From positions 124,001-188,000 of the forward strand of contig JBPOFM010000008.1 of NCBI GenBank assembly GCA_051252455.1: a DNA stretch of 64,000 bases. Direction: 5' to 3'. Position 1 is the first letter of the stretch, and each line of letters begins with the position of its first letter. Shown here piece after piece: positions 25,078 through 34,300 of this stretch. This stretch comes from JBPOFM01 sp051252455. GTDB taxonomy: Bacteria > Bacteroidota > Bacteroidia > Flavobacteriales > Flavobacteriaceae. Both the position numbers and the translations under genes were made by a program. The notes under the pieces were generated by a model. The model was not told the origin of the DNA. It did no database searches and worked only from the letters and a program-made list of their open reading frames with translations.

Positions 25078-27894
25078 TTATTGCTTGATAACTCTTATAG
25101 TTTCTGTCACATTATTTATGGTGACTTTCACAAAATAAGCACCCGATTGCAATTCATTCATTTGAACATCACTTTCTAATGTATTAGGCGACGTTCTTAA
25201 AACTTCTTGACCTAACATATTGTAAATGATTACATTTTGAATGTTGCTTTGAGCTTTTAATGTCAACTCATTTTTCACAGGATTTGGGAAATAGCTAAAA
25301 GCATTTTCGCTGTTTACTTCACCAATGGATAATGTTCCACTCCATGCAGCAATTTGAAAGTTTAACTGTGCATTTCCTCCATATTCAAAAACTCTAATAT
25401 AAAGTGTTTGGTTGGCTAAAGAAGGATCAGCTATGGTTATCAGTGAAAAGTTACCTACCCCATCATCGTCATCACAGTCCACTTGAGTCAAAGCACCACA
25501 AACTCCAGAATAAACAGACATTCCACTATCTCCCCCAGCATCAGAAGGATCAGCTTGAGTTTCAATAATGATATTGCCATCAGCAGGTACTACAACAGAA
25601 TACCATACATCTCCACCAAAACCTGTAGGATCTACAGGATCATAAGAAGAACAAGTGGGAACTGGCAATTCTCCAGAACCTGTAGCATATAATTGTGTTT
25701 GACCTCCTAAAGCTCCCGAAGCAAAATCAAGTGCAGGTGTCAATGATGTAGCATCAGCGCACATGTCATTTGATGGAGCTGGGCCGCTTGTAGTAAAGCT
25801 ATATGGTCCAACCCATTCGCTAACACCATCTCCGTCACAATCAGTCTGAACAAATAAATCATAAGCTACAGTACCCATTAAACCTGTTACTGTATCTGAA
25901 GTATTAGTTGTGTTGCCAGTAAATCCTCCGGCGGTGCCTTGCGCAATACCGTCAGGCTGAACTTCCCAGTTATAACCCGTTGGAGTTCCAATAGATGGCG
26001 CAGTCCAAGAAATATCTGCTGTTGTTTCAGCTACTATAGCAGCTAAATTAGTAGGATCACCACACGCAGGGAAAGGAGTACAAGACGCCTCTATACTAAA
26101 ATCGAAACCAGGGTTATTGTTGATCCAATTACCAACTCTAATGAAATATTCAGTACCCGCAACGGCTTCAAAACTCAACAATACAGGGTTTTCACCCGAT
26201 CCTTCGCTTTCAAAACAAGTAGCTAAAGTAAATCCAGCACAAGTACCATCTGTACTACTGTATACTTCAACTTGCGCTTCTTCATTGGTAGTTGAAGACA
26301 AAACATTCAAATCGATAGTCGAATCATTTCCGGTAAATTGATACCACACATCATTTCCGATAGAACCGATGCAAGATGTTGTCGCACCTCCCGTAGCACT
26401 TATGGTCGAACCGTTTAATGGAGAGTCACAAGACAGACTCACCGCCGCTGAACATTCATCATTTCCAGGTGCTGCCGGTGGAGTTCCCACACAAACGGTA
26501 AAATTCGTAGTAATGGAAACTGTAGAACTATATGTGTAAATTCTAAAATAATATGTGGTTCCCGCTGTTAATCCGGAAAGGTTAATTGGCGAGTTAGGAG
26601 TATCTTGACAAACCAGGCTTTCACCACCACAAGAATCAAATACTTGAGTAACAATATCCGTATTACCTCCAGTATTATTGACAGTAATTACATGTGAACT
26701 TCCTGTAGCTTCAAAAGCAAACCACACATCATCATTTGCAGTTCCAAGGCATCCTGTCAAACTTTCGGTTGCGGCAACCGTTGTTCCTGAAACGGGATTA
26801 CTACAAGATAAGTCCGCTTCAACTGTCAATAGTGTTGCACCTGCACAATCATCATTTGCTGGCCCATTAATAGTGAGGACTCCCGAAATGTTATTGTCTT
26901 CACCCCAAACACCTCCGTAAGAGCCATCTGCCTGAATTCCACCGTAGGTTAGAGAACCACCATTTAAACTCCAACGAGTTGCATAATAAAAGGTTCCAGT
27001 AGATGAAATTACCGAACCCAAATTCAACACGTATTGATCATTATTTCCATTTCCTTGTTCAGAATCGAATGATGCAGGTACCCATGTCCATCCAGCGCCA
27101 CTTGGGTTTGAATTTGTTTCACTATAACCGACATACGCCACAATACCAGGAGCTTGTCCAGTAGTGACATCAGTAAGACCAGCATGATAAGCTTGCGCAT
27201 AAACATTAAATGTGCTACCAACTGCGATATCACCAGTTGGAGGCCATTGTAAGTTGTAATAATCCAATTGATCAGTAGGTTGTGTTCCTTCTATATAGTT
27301 AAACTGAATATTCGGTTTATTAGGATTCGCAGTGTTGGTATCGACGCCACAAGCTGCCGCTCCATCTACTCTATATCTTCTAGATCCATCAGTAGTTGCT
27401 GTAGTTCTTACTTCTCCATATGGTGAAGTGAAAGGATTCTGTCCATCAGAACAAACCTCTACTAGAATATTATCTATTCCATTCCATACAAAATTCGTGT
27501 CAAAGGCAATCATATCGAATACACCAGCAGCCGTAACTGTAGGATCATAATCGAACGGCCCCTTTACTACAGTTGTAGGTGATGCATCATGAGTGGCAGA
27601 ATTACTCGCAGAAGTGTGCCCAATCTTTATTGTATATCCCAATAAAGCACCTCCACCATAATCTCCCGCTATCGACCAGCCCAATGCTGTAATTTCATCA
27701 GCCGGCGTCATTGAGGCGCTTAATTCCGCAGCTGTATAAACAACCTGGTATCTGAACGAGTTGAAATAGCCATCAATAGGATCGGATGCTGTTGTCGTTG
27801 TAACATCTGTACCCGTACCAATCACAATAGACTGGGACTGAATAGATAATACAAAAAACAACATCATTAAAAATGATAATGTAATTTTTTTCAT
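25078..27894 (-). CDS. Large secreted protein with pre-peptidase-like and Fn3 domains and T9SS sorting domain
   Basis: The 938-residue exported protein has a signal peptide ending LSIQSQ (about residue 21). The body contains three related modules that start N-D-x-C-A (NDDCAGATLL, NDECSAAVSL, NDMCADATSL) and run into DVWFAFEATG/DVWYQFTGN strands. These resemble bacterial pre-peptidase C-terminal domains. A fibronectin-III-like module (PTNLAAIVAETTADISWTAP) lies near residue 610, and the C-terminal sorting domain reads YFPNPVKNELTLK...NMLGQEVLRT. No catalytic residues were recognised, so an adhesin or surface structural role is likeliest. Cys-rich and Asp/Thr-rich composition is typical of secreted Bacteroidota proteins. 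Confidence 0.82.
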   Translation of the reverse strand: MKKITLSFLMMLFFVLSIQSQSIVIGTGTDVTTTTASDPIDGYFNSFRYQVVYTAAELSASMTPADEITALGWSIAGDYGGGALLGYTIKIGHTSASNSATHDASPTTVVKGPFDYDPTVTAAGVFDMIAFDTNFVWNGIDNILVEVCSDGQNPFTSPYGEVRTTATTDGSRRYRVDGAAACGVDTNTANPNKPNIQFNYIEGTQPTDQLDYYNLQWPPTGDIAVGSTFNVYAQAYHAGLTDVTTGQAPGIVAYVGYSETNSNPSGAGWTWVPASFDSEQGNGNNDQYVLNLGSVISSTGTFYYATRWSLNGGSLTYGGIQADGSYGGVWGEDNNISGVLTINGPANDDCAGATLLTVEADLSCSNPVSGTTVAATESLTGCLGTANDDVWFAFEATGSSHVITVNNTGGNTDIVTQVFDSCGGESLVCQDTPNSPINLSGLTAGTTYYFRIYTYSSTVSITTNFTVCVGTPPAAPGNDECSAAVSLSCDSPLNGSTISATGGATTSCIGSIGNDVWYQFTGNDSTIDLNVLSSTTNEEAQVEVYSSTDGTCAGFTLATCFESEGSGENPVLLSFEAVAGTEYFIRVGNWINNNPGFDFSIEASCTPFPACGDPTNLAAIVAETTADISWTAPSIGTPTGYNWEVQPDGIAQGTAGGFTGNTTNTSDTVTGLMGTVAYDLFVQTDCDGDGVSEWVGPYSFTTSGPAPSNDMCADATSLTPALDFASGALGGQTQLYATGSGELPVPTCSSYDPVDPTGFGGDVWYSVVVPADGNIIIETQADPSDAGGDSGMSVYSGVCGALTQVDCDDDDGVGNFSLITIADPSLANQTLYIRVFEYGGNAQLNFQIAAWSGTLSIGEVNSENAFSYFPNPVKNELTLKAQSNIQNVIIYNMLGQEVLRTSPNTLESDVQMNELQSGAYFVKVTINNVTETIRVIKQ

Positions 27895-28025
27895 AAATTT
27901 AATTTTAAATTAGTGTTTGTTTTAAGGGAATAAGATAAGACTTCACGCAAGATAAAATTGTTAAAATCCTATATTACCGACCAACCGCAAAAATCATCGA
28001 TTAAATAATGCTAAATGTAAAAAAA

Positions 28026-28056
28026 AAAGACTGTCAAAAAAATCTGACAGTCTTTA
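28026..28056 (-). terminator. Terminator of fabI
   Basis: A 10-bp stem (AAAGACTGTC/GACAGTCTTT) is flanked by long A and T tracts, about 55 nt beyond the fabI stop in the leftward direction. The rest of the 27895-28109 gap shows nothing else recognisable. Confidence 0.8.
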
Positions 28057-28109
28057 TAGTTGTGTCCAAAACAAATTAGTGTTTAAATGGTGTGTGAATA
28101 TGGTAAGTT

Positions 28110-28931
28110 TTAATTTGAATCTTCCATAAATGTGTCCATTATTGCATCACTCACTCCCATATTGCTAAATCCACCGTCATTGAAAAGATTTTGCAAAGTA
28201 ACACGTCTGGTTAAATCACTGAAAAGTGTTACCGTATAATTTGCACAATCTAGGGCGGTGGCATTTCCTAATGGCGACATTTTATCAGCATAGGCAATAA
28301 ATCCATCAAAGCCTTTTACACCTTGGCCAGCCGTGGTTGGTGTTGGTGACTGTGAAATCGTATTGACACGCACTTTTTTATCTTTTCCGAAGAAATAGCC
28401 AAAACTACGAGCAATGCTTTCCAAATATGCCTTATTGTCAGCCATATCGTTATAATCTGGAAACACACGTTGCGCTGCCATATAAGTTAACGCAACAATA
28501 CTACCCCACTCATTCATAGCATCAGCTTTATAGAGTGTTTGCATCACTTTATGAAATGACATAGCAGATACGTCCGTACCTTTTTGAGTCCAATCGTAGT
28601 TTTGATCGGTGTAATGTTTGCCCTTTCTAACATTGATTGACATTCCAATGGAATGCAATACAAAATCCAACTTTCCGCCTAATATTTCCATCGATTTTGA
28701 AACCAGATTTTCTAAATCTTCAATAGATGTGGCATCTGCTGGAATAATTTGAGAACCAGTTTTTTCTGCAAGCTCATTAATTTGTCCCATTCTCATTGCA
28801 ATAGGCGCATTTGTAAGTACAAATGTCCCACCTTCTTCATGAATGCGTTCTGCAGTTTTCCATGCAATAGAATTTGCGTCTAGTGCTCCAAAAATTATTC
28901 CTCGTTTTCCTTTAAGTAAATTGTATGACAT
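28110..28931 (-). CDS. fabI: Enoyl-[acyl-carrier-protein] reductase (NADH)
   Basis: This 273-residue enzyme carries out the last reduction of each fatty acid elongation cycle. The atypical short-chain dehydrogenase features are present: GKRGIIFGALDANSIAWKTA at the N-terminus, LVLHSIG-type strand (LDFVLHSIGMS), LTYMAAQRVFPDYNDMADNK with the Tyr/Lys catalytic pair, and RVNTISQSPTPTTA. Its 5' leader holds a (GTTGTTT)6 tract, and a -7 box plus palindrome sit at about 29027-29049. Length is normal. Confidence 0.95.
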   Translation of the reverse strand: MSYNLLKGKRGIIFGALDANSIAWKTAERIHEEGGTFVLTNAPIAMRMGQINELAEKTGSQIIPADATSIEDLENLVSKSMEILGGKLDFVLHSIGMSINVRKGKHYTDQNYDWTQKGTDVSAMSFHKVMQTLYKADAMNEWGSIVALTYMAAQRVFPDYNDMADNKAYLESIARSFGYFFGKDKKVRVNTISQSPTPTTAGQGVKGFDGFIAYADKMSPLGNATALDCANYTVTLFSDLTRRVTLQNLFNDGGFSNMGVSDAIMDTFMEDSN

Positions 28932-28946
28932 ACTATATGTTGTTTA

Positions 28947-28988
28947 GTTGTTTGTTGTTTGTTGTTTGTTGTTTGTTGTTTGTTGTTT
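28947..28988 (+). repeat. Tandem heptamer array (GTTGTTT)6
   Basis: Six perfect GTTGTTT units are followed across one A by a seventh at 28939-28945. The tract lies between the fabI ATG and its putative promoter, so it would be transcribed in the leader as AAACAAC repeats. Confidence 0.95.
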
Positions 28989-29026
28989 AACCATTGATGT
29001 ATTTTGTGCTCTAAAGCATCAATAGT

Positions 29027-29049
29027 TTCAAAGTTAATAAAACTTTGAA
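29027..29049 (-). promoter_or_regulatory. -7 box within a 9-bp inverted repeat upstream of fabI
   Basis: TTCAAAGTT/AACTTTGAA separated by AATAA forms a perfect palindrome. Its left arm overlaps a leftward TAACTTTG (29029-29036), a TAnnTTTG match. This is an operator-like arrangement for fabI; it could also be a weak recN terminator, but no T-run follows. Confidence 0.4.
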
Positions 29050-29075
29050 CCTTTATCTTTATACTTCAGTTTTTT

Positions 29076-30728
29076 TTAATTCAATAATTGCTTAGCATGG
29101 GCAATAGCAGAATCAGATAGTTTTGCACCACCAAGCATGTGAGCAATTTCCACAATACGCTCATCAGAGTTTAGTTTTTTGAGTTGTGTATGCGTCACCT
29201 CAGCAATATCTTCTTTATAGACTTTGAAATGCGTGTCTCCTTTTGCAGCAATTTGGGGCAAATGTGTAATGGTAAACACTTGCATAGACTTGCTCATTTG
29301 CTGCATGATGACGGCCATTTTATTTGATATTTCACCAGAAACACCCGTATCTATTTCGTCAAACATGATGGTGGGAAGTTGGATATATTTAGAAAGCACA
29401 GATTTTATGGCCAACATTATTCGTGAAAGTTCTCCGCCTGATGCACTTTTTTTCAATTCATTAAAATTACCTCCTTTATTTGCCGAAAATAGAAACTCCA
29501 GTTCGTCAGTGCCATTGCTGAAATAGTTCTTTGTCGGTCGGAGCTTAATGTCAAATTTAGAATTTGGCATTCCGAGCGTTCCTAAAATTTTTTCCAATTG
29601 TTGAATTAATTGAGGTATTACCAAGGTTCGGTTGGCATGGATAGCTTCAGAATCTTTCTTCAACTGACCTTGAATTTTTTCAATTTCAGATTCTTTGTCG
29701 CTTATAGTATCGTCAAGATGTTCTGTATCACTAATTTTTTTCGATAGACGCTCCCTAATTTCAATCAATTCGTTTTCATCGGATGCAGAATGTTTCAGCA
29801 ATAAATTATGGAGCATTTGAAGTTTTGAATTGACAGCTTCCAATCTGTTGGGATTAGCTTCTAGACTTTCCTGAAGATTTACAATTTCGATAAATATGTC
29901 ATCCAGTTCAATCAAAAAACTAGTGATACGCTCATATACATCTTTATAGGAGGTTCCATAATGGGATAGTTTAGAAAATTGCTGTTTAAGTTCGGTCAGA
30001 TTGTGAATGACTCCAACCTCATCATTGGTCATTATTTCACTTGAAGTGGAAAGCCGCTCCTTAATGTCCTCTATATTATTAAGGGTTTCATACTCTTCAT
30101 CGAGAGCTGACATTTCGCCTACAATCAATTTAGCTTCCAATAGTTCATTCAACAGATAAGAATTGTAATCGTGCTCTTTAATCGCTTCTGCTTTTTGATT
30201 TTGAAGCGTTTTCAATTCATTTTGAAGTGTCTTGAATGAGGTCAAATTACTCGAATACCTTTGTAGAAACTTATCATTTGACGCCAAAGCATCAATGACT
30301 TGAAACTGAAAATCATCATTTGTCAATTGCAATGTCTGATGTTGCGAATGGATATCTAACAGTCGAACACCTAAAGCCTGTAAACTATCTAGGTTAACAG
30401 GAGTATCATTGATAAACGCCCGCGATTTACCAGACGGTAATATTTCCCTACGAATTATGGTCTGCGGTTCATAGTCGAGATCTTCTGATTTAAATAAGGA
30501 TTTTAGATTATAATTGGCAATATCGAAAGTTGCTTCAATAACACATTTTTCGGATGTGTTCTTTACATTACTCAAATCTGCACGCTTTCCTAGTATCAGC
30601 GAAAGGCCACCTAATAATATGGATTTTCCTGCACCAGTCTCACCTGTAATAATCGTGAGACCATTATTAAAACTCACCTGAAGGTGGTCTATAAGTGCGT
30701 AATTTTTTATTGTGAGAGAAGTAAGCAT
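29076..30728 (-). CDS. recN: DNA repair protein RecN
   Basis: This 550-residue SMC-like ATPase acts in double-strand break repair. It has an N-terminal Walker A (TGETGAGKSILLGGL), a central region with two coiled-coil arms (about 155-370), and the C-terminal signature SASGGELSRIMLAIKSVL with Walker B IMFDEIDTGVSGE. It is the last gene of the leftward bamD operon, 121 nt beyond the DUF4835 gene, a gap that contains a degenerate CAGT heptamer array. Confidence 0.97.
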   Translation of the reverse strand: MLTSLTIKNYALIDHLQVSFNNGLTIITGETGAGKSILLGGLSLILGKRADLSNVKNTSEKCVIEATFDIANYNLKSLFKSEDLDYEPQTIIRREILPSGKSRAFINDTPVNLDSLQALGVRLLDIHSQHQTLQLTNDDFQFQVIDALASNDKFLQRYSSNLTSFKTLQNELKTLQNQKAEAIKEHDYNSYLLNELLEAKLIVGEMSALDEEYETLNNIEDIKERLSTSSEIMTNDEVGVIHNLTELKQQFSKLSHYGTSYKDVYERITSFLIELDDIFIEIVNLQESLEANPNRLEAVNSKLQMLHNLLLKHSASDENELIEIRERLSKKISDTEHLDDTISDKESEIEKIQGQLKKDSEAIHANRTLVIPQLIQQLEKILGTLGMPNSKFDIKLRPTKNYFSNGTDELEFLFSANKGGNFNELKKSASGGELSRIMLAIKSVLSKYIQLPTIMFDEIDTGVSGEISNKMAVIMQQMSKSMQVFTITHLPQIAAKGDTHFKVYKEDIAEVTHTQLKKLNSDERIVEIAHMLGGAKLSDSAIAHAKQLLN

Positions 30729-30740
30729 CTTTTTAGTGTA

Positions 30741-30767
30741 CAGTTTTCAGTCGCAGGTTACAGTTGG
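30741..30767 (+). repeat. Degenerate CAGT-based heptamer array upstream of recN
   Basis: CAGTTTT, CAGTCG, CAGGTTA and CAGTTGG follow one another. The unit is related to the CAGTGTT family flanking the four-helix-bundle gene. Confidence 0.55.
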
Positions 30768-30849
30768 AAAATTCAGTTAATTGATATGTTTTCTGGTAAA
30801 ATAGAAAAAGAAGATACAAGTGCATTGCTGATTTTTCTCTTCTCTCTTC

Positions 30850-31737
30850 CTAAAAATTAATATCGCGCCACTTACTCGCATAGGTTGGAGCAATTCTGTT
30901 AAGAATATCGATCACAGATGTAATGTTAACGCTTGGACCTCCACTAAAAATGTCGGCAATTTCATCTCCTTTGGCATCAAAAAAGACACGAAGCAAGAAT
31001 GAATTTGGTCGTCTTTGATTCATGGTATTCAAATCACTCATTAAAGTGGCAATTTTCTCTTTACCAGCTTTTTGATTGTCAGACATCACATCCAAACCAT
31101 TCATATGATACTCATACAGGACGCTACGATATTCTTTGTACGTCGGCGATAAAATATTATCAATTAATGTAAAACGTGTTTGAAGGCCATCTTCCAATTT
31201 CCAACCCTTAAAATTTCCTTGCTGTGAATAATTTAGAATTGTTTGGGCTTGTTGAAAATAGGCATCACCTCCATTTGGTGCAAAGGTATCCGCATCAATT
31301 CCTAGAATCATATAGACATGGTATGCCAAAACAGACACCAAATTAGATTCGTACTGATTGGAATTGTAAAGTAAATTCTGAAATTCGAGATACTGAAAAC
31401 TAAAGTTCTTGTCATTAAAGTTGTAAACGGGACTGCTATATGTTGAATTGAAAACTGGTCTCGCCGATTGTACTTGTATGGTCGCTTCGAAATTATCACT
31501 ATTATAATCAGTGATAATAATGTTCATGGAACATTCAATCTTTTCTTGTGACTTGTAAGTTTTATTGGTCCATTGTGTAGTATTTACAAATTCTTTCAGT
31601 TGACGCTCCAACGTCTTAAAAACCTGTATGTTGGCATCTCCCGTTTGTTGTGCATTGACAACCACAGTACAATTAAGCTCTTGAGAAAATGATTGAGAAA
31701 CGAAGAATAATGCTAGGAATAATAAACTGTTACGCAT
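30850..31737 (-). CDS. DUF4835 family protein
   Basis: The 295-residue exported protein (signal peptide to about residue 18, QSFSQ) has the hallmark text of DUF4835: ELNCTVVVNAQQTGDANIQVFKTLERQLKEFVN, RPVFNSTYSSPVYNFNDK and SFLLRVFFDAKGDEIADIFSG. The family is almost restricted to Bacteroidota and consistently lies between coaBC and recN; function is unknown. Its start overlaps coaBC by 8 nt. Confidence 0.93.
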   Translation of the reverse strand: MRNSLLFLALFFVSQSFSQELNCTVVVNAQQTGDANIQVFKTLERQLKEFVNTTQWTNKTYKSQEKIECSMNIIITDYNSDNFEATIQVQSARPVFNSTYSSPVYNFNDKNFSFQYLEFQNLLYNSNQYESNLVSVLAYHVYMILGIDADTFAPNGGDAYFQQAQTILNYSQQGNFKGWKLEDGLQTRFTLIDNILSPTYKEYRSVLYEYHMNGLDVMSDNQKAGKEKIATLMSDLNTMNQRRPNSFLLRVFFDAKGDEIADIFSGGPSVNITSVIDILNRIAPTYASKWRDINF

Positions 31738-32941
31738 GGGTTTGTTTTAAAATTTGCTCCAAGATATCGTTGGCGACTTCAGATTTTGATTTTAGATCAT
31801 TCTCAATAAGTTGATCATCATTGGTTATAAATGTAACCTTATTTGTTGAGCCACCAAAACCAGCACCTTTATCTTGTAACGAATTTAAGACAATTAAGTT
31901 TAAGTTTTTTGCTTTCAATTTAGATTTTGCATTTTCAATTCCATTATTGGTTTCCAATGCGAACCCGACTAAAAATTGATTCTTTTTAATCTCACCTAAC
32001 GACTTGAGAATGTCTTTTGTTTTCTCCAATTCTATAGTAAACGAAGCATCTTTCTTTTTTATTTTAGTATCGGAAACAAATTTGGGTTTATAATCGGCAA
32101 CAGCTGCAGCTAGAATGGCAATATCTACTGTCTCAAAAAAATGATGTGCAGCATCGTACATTTCCAAAGCAGTAATAACCTTGATGACTTTTATCAATCC
32201 ATGAGAGACAGATTCATTGGTTGGGCCTGTGATTAGGATCACTTCGGCACCGAGATTTGCAGCACATTTAGCAATCTCAAAACCCGTTTTTCCACTGGAA
32301 TGGTTTCCAATAAAACGAACCGGATCAATTGCTTCATAGGTTGGTCCCGCAGTAATCATTATCTTTTTTCCTTTTAATGGCAATGTATTGAGAATATCGT
32401 TTTCTATAAAAGCCACAATATCCTCTGGTTCTGCCATTCGACCTTCACCCACCAAACCGCTGGCTAATTCACCACAAGTGGCAGGAATCATTATATTTCC
32501 GTAGGATTTTAATGTTTTGAATGAATGGATTGTAGATTCGTGTTTATACATATCCAAATCCATAGCTGGAGCAAAATACACAGGACATTTAGCTGAAAGA
32601 TAGGTCGCCATTAACAAATTATCACAATTTCCAGTGGCCATTTTTGACATGGTATTGGCCGTTGCAGGCGCAATGACAAACAAATTGGCCCAAAGTCCCA
32701 ATTCAACATGATTGTTCCATACGCCATCATCATCATCTTTGTTGGTGAACGATGAGAGTACTGGATTTTTAGATAAAGTTGATAAGGTTAAGGGTGTAAT
32801 GAAGTCTTTAGAAGCAGGCGTCATAACGATCTTTACGTTTGCGCCTGCTTTAATAAATAACCGGACGAGGTTGGCCGTTTTGTAAGCAGCAATTCCCGCG
32901 GTAATGCCTAGGAGTATGTTTTTGCCGCTTAAAACTGACAT
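31730..32941 (-). CDS. coaBC: Bifunctional phosphopantothenoylcysteine decarboxylase/phosphopantothenate-cysteine ligase
   Basis: The 403-residue fusion makes 4'-phosphopantetheine for CoA. The CoaC half is a flavin-dependent decarboxylase with GITAGIAAYKTANL, NHVELGLWANLFVIAPATANT and the FMN-site Cys loop ATGNCDNLL, and with PAMDLDMY at the family PxMNxxM site. The CoaB half (from about 190) begins KKIMITAGPTYEAIDPVRFIGN and ends in a nucleotide-binding region (FVGFALETNN). It follows rpoZ by 3 nt in the bamD operon. Confidence 0.96.
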   Translation of the reverse strand: MSVLSGKNILLGITAGIAAYKTANLVRLFIKAGANVKIVMTPASKDFITPLTLSTLSKNPVLSSFTNKDDDDGVWNNHVELGLWANLFVIAPATANTMSKMATGNCDNLLMATYLSAKCPVYFAPAMDLDMYKHESTIHSFKTLKSYGNIMIPATCGELASGLVGEGRMAEPEDIVAFIENDILNTLPLKGKKIMITAGPTYEAIDPVRFIGNHSSGKTGFEIAKCAANLGAEVILITGPTNESVSHGLIKVIKVITALEMYDAAHHFFETVDIAILAAAVADYKPKFVSDTKIKKKDASFTIELEKTKDILKSLGEIKKNQFLVGFALETNNGIENAKSKLKAKNLNLIVLNSLQDKGAGFGGSTNKVTFITNDDQLIENDLKSKSEVANDILEQILKQTHA

Positions 32942-32944
32942 CTC

Positions 32945-33277
32945 TTAAGCGTCTTTAACGTCGTCTTCGGTGTTTCTGAAATATATCTTGTCATTCAACC
33001 ATTCTTGAACTGCAAGCGCATGAGGTTTTGGTAATTTCTCATAAAATTTAGAGACCTCAATTTGTTCTTTGTTTTCAAAGATTTCTTCCAAACTATCGTT
33101 GAAGGTTGCGAACTCTTCAAGCTTGTCGACTAATTCTCTACGAATGTCTGTATTGATTTGCTCTGCTCTTCTTGAAATTACAGATATAGCCTCGTAAATG
33201 TTCCCTGTTTGTGCATCGATTTCGTTTCTGTCATAAGTTACAGAACTTATCGGAGCATTTGTTTTCTTTAAATCCAT
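32945..33277 (-). CDS. rpoZ: DNA-directed RNA polymerase omega subunit (Bacteroidota type)
   Basis: This 110-residue protein contains the omega-like core GNIYEAISVISRRAEQINTDIRRELVDKLEEF. Bacteroidota omega subunits are poorly conserved, but their position between bamD and coaBC is stable. Omega aids RNA polymerase assembly. It lies 10 nt after bamD and 3 nt before coaBC. Confidence 0.9.
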   Translation of the reverse strand: MDLKKTNAPISSVTYDRNEIDAQTGNIYEAISVISRRAEQINTDIRRELVDKLEEFATFNDSLEEIFENKEQIEVSKFYEKLPKPHALAVQEWLNDKIYFRNTEDDVKDA

Positions 33278-33287
33278 TGTTTATAAA

Positions 33288-34088
33288 TTAACTTTTTATG
33301 TCGTATTGTTGTGATAAAGTTCCTAATTCTGACTTCATGTCTTCTATTTCAGTGACATGTTCTGAATTAGGATAAGATTTTTTAAATGAATTATAAAAGG
33401 CCATCGCATCATTGATACGTGTCTCTTTCCTACGTTCGGTACTATTTATTGCCAATTTATAGGCTGCATCTAAACGATAGAACATAGCTTCTTCTCTAAA
33501 AGATGTCCCTGGAAATTCCAATAGGAAATTGTCAAATGATTTAATTGAAGCTTGATAATCTGAAATTCTATTGTATTGTTTGGCAATCTCAAATGCCTTT
33601 TTCTCTAACTTATAATCCAATTCTTTAACCATCTCGTTGATTTGAGAAATGTAATCTGACTCTGGAAATTTATTGATAAATAGTTGTAGCTTTTCCAAAG
33701 CTTCAACCGTTTCTCTCTGTTCTTTACTATAAACTGGTGATAATTCAAAATAGCTTTTTGATGAAAGAAATAATGCTTCTTCAGCCTTCTCACTTTTGGG
33801 ATACGCAGTTTCAAATTGTTCAAACTTATAGGCTGCCAAATAGTACTCCTTTTGCATGTAAAAGGCATTGGAGTGCATAAACATCAACTTCTCCGCTTGT
33901 GGCTTTCCTCTGTATTGAGGAACAATTTGCTCAAAGAGACGATTTGCTTTGCTATACTTTCCAGCTTCGTAAAGCTCGGTTCCTTTTGCAAATTTAACAG
34001 CAATATCTTCCGATTTAAGTGCTTTTTGGTATTCGCTACAGGAGCTTAATGTGATGATAATTAATAGTGTAACTAAAAGATTCTTCAT
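33288..34088 (-). CDS. bamD: Outer membrane protein assembly factor BamD
   Basis: This 266-residue lipoprotein (LSSC, acylated Cys17) consists of tetratricopeptide-like repeats: AGKYSKANRLFEQIVPQYRG, YLAAYKFEQFETAYPKSEKAEEAL, IKSFDNFLLEFPGTSFREEA. BamD is the essential lipoprotein partner of BamA in inserting outer membrane barrels. It is the first gene of bamD-rpoZ-coaBC-DUF4835-recN, and a TACTTTTG promoter box lies upstream. Confidence 0.93.
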   Translation of the reverse strand: MKNLLVTLLIIITLSSCSEYQKALKSEDIAVKFAKGTELYEAGKYSKANRLFEQIVPQYRGKPQAEKLMFMHSNAFYMQKEYYLAAYKFEQFETAYPKSEKAEEALFLSSKSYFELSPVYSKEQRETVEALEKLQLFINKFPESDYISQINEMVKELDYKLEKKAFEIAKQYNRISDYQASIKSFDNFLLEFPGTSFREEAMFYRLDAAYKLAINSTERRKETRINDAMAFYNSFKKSYPNSEHVTEIEDMKSELGTLSQQYDIKS

Positions 34089-34105
34089 ATATAAAAAACA
34101 GATTG

Positions 34106-34113
34106 CAAAAGTA
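34106..34113 (-). promoter_or_regulatory. -7 promoter element of the bamD-recN operon
   Basis: Leftward TACTTTTG fits TAnnTTTG, 17 nt before the bamD ATG. The remaining gap to dapA (34114-34300) is AT-rich with no other clear feature. Confidence 0.55.
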
Positions 34114-34300
34114 CGTATTTATAACGTATTAAAAAATAAAAATTTAGGGCTAAAATAAGGCTTCAATCAAGGCTACTGGAATGTTTATGTATTATTTAAC
34201 TTTTAATCTAAAAAACAATTCCATATTAGCTAATAAACTAGCACGTATCGAGATAAAAAGAAAAGCCTTCATAAAAACTATTCTATTTATCGCTTTTATC

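Noticed and set aside
28947..28988. CRISPR array
   Set aside because: Units are contiguous 7-mers without spacers; it is a simple tandem repeat.
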